DNA of 8,113 nt from an uncultured Sphingomonas sp. (GTDB lineage: Bacteria; Pseudomonadota; Alphaproteobacteria; Sphingomonadales; Sphingomonadaceae). Of the stretch, positions 6,350 through 8,113 are shown in pieces (the first letter of the stretch is position 1; every line of letters starts with the position of its first letter). The stretch lies in assembly GCA_946886845.1 (NCBI GenBank), contig CAMPJH010000065.1, forward strand, positions 1 to 8,113. The letters are read 5' to 3'. A program made the translations under genes and the position numbers. The notes beneath the pieces are model-generated. The model ran no database searches. It saw nothing but the letters and a program-made list of their open reading frames with translations, and was not told where the DNA came from.

Positions 6350-7117
6350 ATGATTCTCGAAGGTAAGATTGCGCTGGTGACCGGGTCGACCTCGGGGATC
6401 GGGCTGGCGATCGCCCGGGCGTTCGCGGCCGAAGGCGCCAGGCTGATGATCAACGGTTTCGGCCCGGCCAACGAGATCGAGCGCGAGTGCCGCGAGCTCG
6501 GCGCGATCCACGACGGCGCCGACCTGTCGGACCCGGTCGCGATCGAGCGGATGATGGAGCATTGTGCCGACACGCTCGGGCCACCGGATGTGCTGGTGAA
6601 CAATGCCGGGGTCCAGCATGTCGCTCCGGTCGAGAGCTTCCCGCCGGAAAAGTGGGACTCGATCATCGCCGTCAACCTGTCGGCGGTGTTCCACACCACC
6701 CGCCACGCGCTGGGGCCGATGCGCGACAAGGGCTGGGGCCGGATCATCAACACCGCCAGCGCTCACAGCCTGGTCGCCAGCGCCAACAAGTCTGCTTATG
6801 TCGCCGCCAAGCACGGCGTCGCCGGCTTCACCAAGACGGTCGCGCTGGAGGCGGCGCGTGACGGGATCACCGCCAACTGCATTTCACCGGGCTATGTCTG
6901 GACTCCGCTGGTCGAGAACCAGATCCCCGACACGATGAAGGCGCGCGGCCTGACTCGCGAGCAGGTGATGAACGACGTGCTGCTCGCCGCCCAGCCGACC
7001 AAGCGGTTCGTCGCCCCGGAAGAGGTGGCCGCGCTCGCGCTGTTCCTGTGCCGCGAGGAAGCGGCGTCGATCACCGGCGCCAACATCAGCATGGACGGCG
7101 GCTGGACGGCTGCATAG
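6350..7117 (+). CDS. bdhA: D-3-hydroxybutyrate dehydrogenase
   Basis: This enzyme interconverts D-3-hydroxybutyrate and acetoacetate with NAD, linking polyhydroxybutyrate or ketone-body use to central metabolism. The 255-residue protein is a classical short-chain dehydrogenase: TGSTSGIG at 11-18, NNAG at 84-87, and the catalytic set Asn109, Ser137, Tyr150 and Lys154 at canonical spacing. The substrate-specific residues described for Pseudomonas fragi hydroxybutyrate dehydrogenase (Gln94, His144, Lys152, Gln196) map at a constant offset of five to Gln89, His139, Lys147 and Gln191. Together with the diagnostic SPGYVWTPLVENQIPD this makes the specificity call strong; the fragi Trp187 position is Tyr182 here. 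AAAGGA 7 bases upstream supports the ATG at 6350 over a much longer open frame that runs antisense through ypfJ. The next gene follows after 10 bases, so an operon is likely. Confidence 0.93.
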   Translation: MILEGKIALVTGSTSGIGLAIARAFAAEGARLMINGFGPANEIERECRELGAIHDGADLSDPVAIERMMEHCADTLGPPDVLVNNAGVQHVAPVESFPPEKWDSIIAVNLSAVFHTTRHALGPMRDKGWGRIINTASAHSLVASANKSAYVAAKHGVAGFTKTVALEAARDGITANCISPGYVWTPLVENQIPDTMKARGLTREQVMNDVLLAAQPTKRFVAPEEVAALALFLCREEAASITGANISMDGGWTAA

Positions 7118-7127
7118 GCTGGGGACA

Positions 7128-7745
7128 ATGCGGCTCGCCTTTTCCGTTTTGCTTTTAGCCGTCAGCGCCTGCGCGATGGTGCAGCCGCCCACGGCGGTCG
7201 TCACCCAGCCGCGTCAGGACTGGCGCGCGGTCGCCACCGAATCCGACCGGGTGCGGCTCCGCGATTGGCGCAAGACGTTCACCTCGGCGATCGCTTCCGC
7301 CCGAGCGAGCGGTCATTCCGCCGACATCGACCGCGAGGGCGTGCTGCTGCAGCCGGACTCGGCGCTTGCCGGCGGCCCGATCCCCAACGGCATGTACAAA
7401 TGCCGGGTGATCAAGGTCGGCGCCAAGTCGACCGGAATGCTCGGCTTCGTCGCTTATCCGAATTTCTCCTGCCGGGTGCAGCAGGACGGTCGGCTGCAGA
7501 GCTTCGCCAAGCTGAGCGGTTCGCAGCGGCAGGTCGGGCTGATCTTCCCGAGCGACGGCTTGCGCCAGGTTTTCCTCGGCACCCTGATGCTCGGCGATGA
7601 AGCCCGGGCGATGCATTATGGCGTCGACCAGGAGCGCGACGTCGCCGGCCTTGTCGAAAGGATCGGGCCGAGCCGTTGGCGGCTGGTGATGCCGTCGCCC
7701 CATTTCGAATCGCAGCTCGACGTGATGGAGCTGATTCCAGCGTAG
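7128..7745 (+). CDS. Small lipoprotein, DUF4893-like, function unknown
   Basis: This 205-residue protein has a lipoprotein signal: MRLAFSVLLLAVSAC, where VSAC is the lipobox and Cys15 the predicted lipidated residue. It is thus probably anchored in the inner or outer membrane facing the periplasm. The mature part starts with a short proline/threonine-rich linker, then DWRAVATESDRVRLRDWRKTF, a region that includes CRVIKVGAKS and FSCRV with two cysteines (a possible disulfide), and a beta-rich C-terminal half ending LDVMELIPA. The overall pattern resembles DUF4893 proteins of sphingomonads, which I recall without being able to check. A GGGG ribosome site lies just before the ATG. It sits 10 bases after the dehydrogenase and 9 bases before an exported M20 enzyme, so it may be co-transcribed with both; I see no catalytic motif. 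Confidence 0.75.
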   Translation: MRLAFSVLLLAVSACAMVQPPTAVVTQPRQDWRAVATESDRVRLRDWRKTFTSAIASARASGHSADIDREGVLLQPDSALAGGPIPNGMYKCRVIKVGAKSTGMLGFVAYPNFSCRVQQDGRLQSFAKLSGSQRQVGLIFPSDGLRQVFLGTLMLGDEARAMHYGVDQERDVAGLVERIGPSRWRLVMPSPHFESQLDVMELIPA

Positions 7746-7754
7746 GATGGACAA

Positions 7755-8113
7755 ATGAAACTGAAGCTTGCCCTTGCCGTTTCGGTGCTGATGGCATCGA
7801 CCAGCGTCCCTGCAGCGACGATTGCCGAGGGCGTAGCCGCCGACATGCCGCAGTTGATGGCGCTGTACCGCGACCTGCATGCCAACCCTGAGCTGTCGAT
7901 GCAGGAGGTGAGCACGCCGTCCAAGCTGGCCGAGCAGATGCGCAAGCTCGGCTTCCAGGTCACCATGAAGGTCGGCCAGACCGGCGTTGTCGCAGTGATG
8001 GAGAACGGCCCCGGGCCGGTGTTGATGATCCGGGCCGACATGGACGCGCTTCCGGTCAAGGAGCAGACCGGCCTTGCCTTCGCTTCCAAGGCGGTCGGCA
8101 AGCTTCCCGACGG
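7755..8113 (+). CDS. Exported M20-family amidohydrolase/peptidase, N-terminal part
   Basis: The frame runs off the window after 119 full codons. Residues 1-21 (MKLKLALAVSVLMASTSVPAA) form a Sec signal peptide with likely cleavage around Ala20-Ala21, so the enzyme is predicted to be periplasmic. The mature part shows LYRDLHANPELSMQE at 37-51 and VLMIRADMDALPVKE at 89-103. These are hallmarks of the M20D amidohydrolases, which remove acyl groups from amino acids such as hippurate or cleave small peptides with a two-metal site. The remaining metal ligands lie beyond the window. AGGA (7744-7747) overlaps the upstream stop and lies 7 bases before the ATG, consistent with coupled translation after the lipoprotein gene. 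Substrate is not predictable; the family call is secure. Confidence 0.92.
   Translation, partial: MKLKLALAVSVLMASTSVPAATIAEGVAADMPQLMALYRDLHANPELSMQEVSTPSKLAEQMRKLGFQVTMKVGQTGVVAVMENGPGPVLMIRADMDALPVKEQTGLAFASKAVGKLPD

Noticed and set aside
6254..6814. N-terminal extension of ypfJ to an upstream ATG at 6814
   Set aside because: It would run opposite the dehydrogenase gene. The ATG at 6253 has AGGAGG and gives the typical YpfJ N-terminus.
1..8113. tRNA, rRNA, CRISPR array, insertion sequence, prophage or attachment site
   Set aside because: Reading both strands I saw no cloverleaf-like segment, no regularly spaced repeats, no transposase or integrase motifs and no target-site duplications.

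Overview
The window is GC-rich (roughly two thirds G+C by eye) and densely packed, with short gaps and several 4-base ATGA/GTGA overlaps between genes. The sdhC-sdhD-sdhA order, the style of the SdhC and SdhD proteins, a YpfJ-type metallopeptidase, a DUF4893-like lipoprotein beside an exported M20 amidohydrolase, and a possible CtrA-type site all suggest an alphaproteobacterium, most likely of the order Sphingomonadales. The taxonomic call is inference from protein style, not a database match.

Layout. (1) Bases 1-285, minus strand: N-terminal piece of an unidentified gene, possibly a sensor protein. (2) 286-445: divergent intergenic region with a CtrA-like TTAA-N7-TTAG motif, repeated TTGC/GCAA words and a GC hairpin. 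(3) 446-3029, plus: sdhC, sdhD and sdhA of respiratory complex II, translationally coupled by ATGA and GTGA overlaps. sdhB does not follow. (4) 3073-5378, plus: a LOG/TIGR00730-type nucleotide phosphoribohydrolase-like protein, a zinc-free MDR oxidoreductase of the CurA/prostaglandin-reductase type, and a VOC (glyoxalase-fold) protein. (5) 5375-6253, minus: a membrane-anchored YpfJ-family zinc metallopeptidase, whose stop shares the palindrome CTAG with the VOC gene's stop. (6) 6350-8113, plus: D-3-hydroxybutyrate dehydrogenase, a small lipoprotein, and the start of an exported M20 peptidase/amidohydrolase, separated by gaps of 10 and 9 bases.

How the genes fit together. sdhCDA encodes the flavoprotein and both membrane anchors of succinate:quinone oxidoreductase; the iron-sulfur subunit must be encoded elsewhere. 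The LOG/MDR/VOC trio looks like a small metabolic or detoxification unit and may be transcribed by read-through from sdh. The dehydrogenase supplies acetoacetate from 3-hydroxybutyrate, for instance during polyhydroxybutyrate use. The lipoprotein and the M20 enzyme are both predicted to be exported.

Most of the window is ordinary core metabolism and I see no clear new defence, mobile or RNA system. The best lead is in SdhC: the residue aligned with the conserved heme b axial histidine is a lysine, while the partner histidine in SdhD is intact. The missing sdhB and the CtrA-like site come next.
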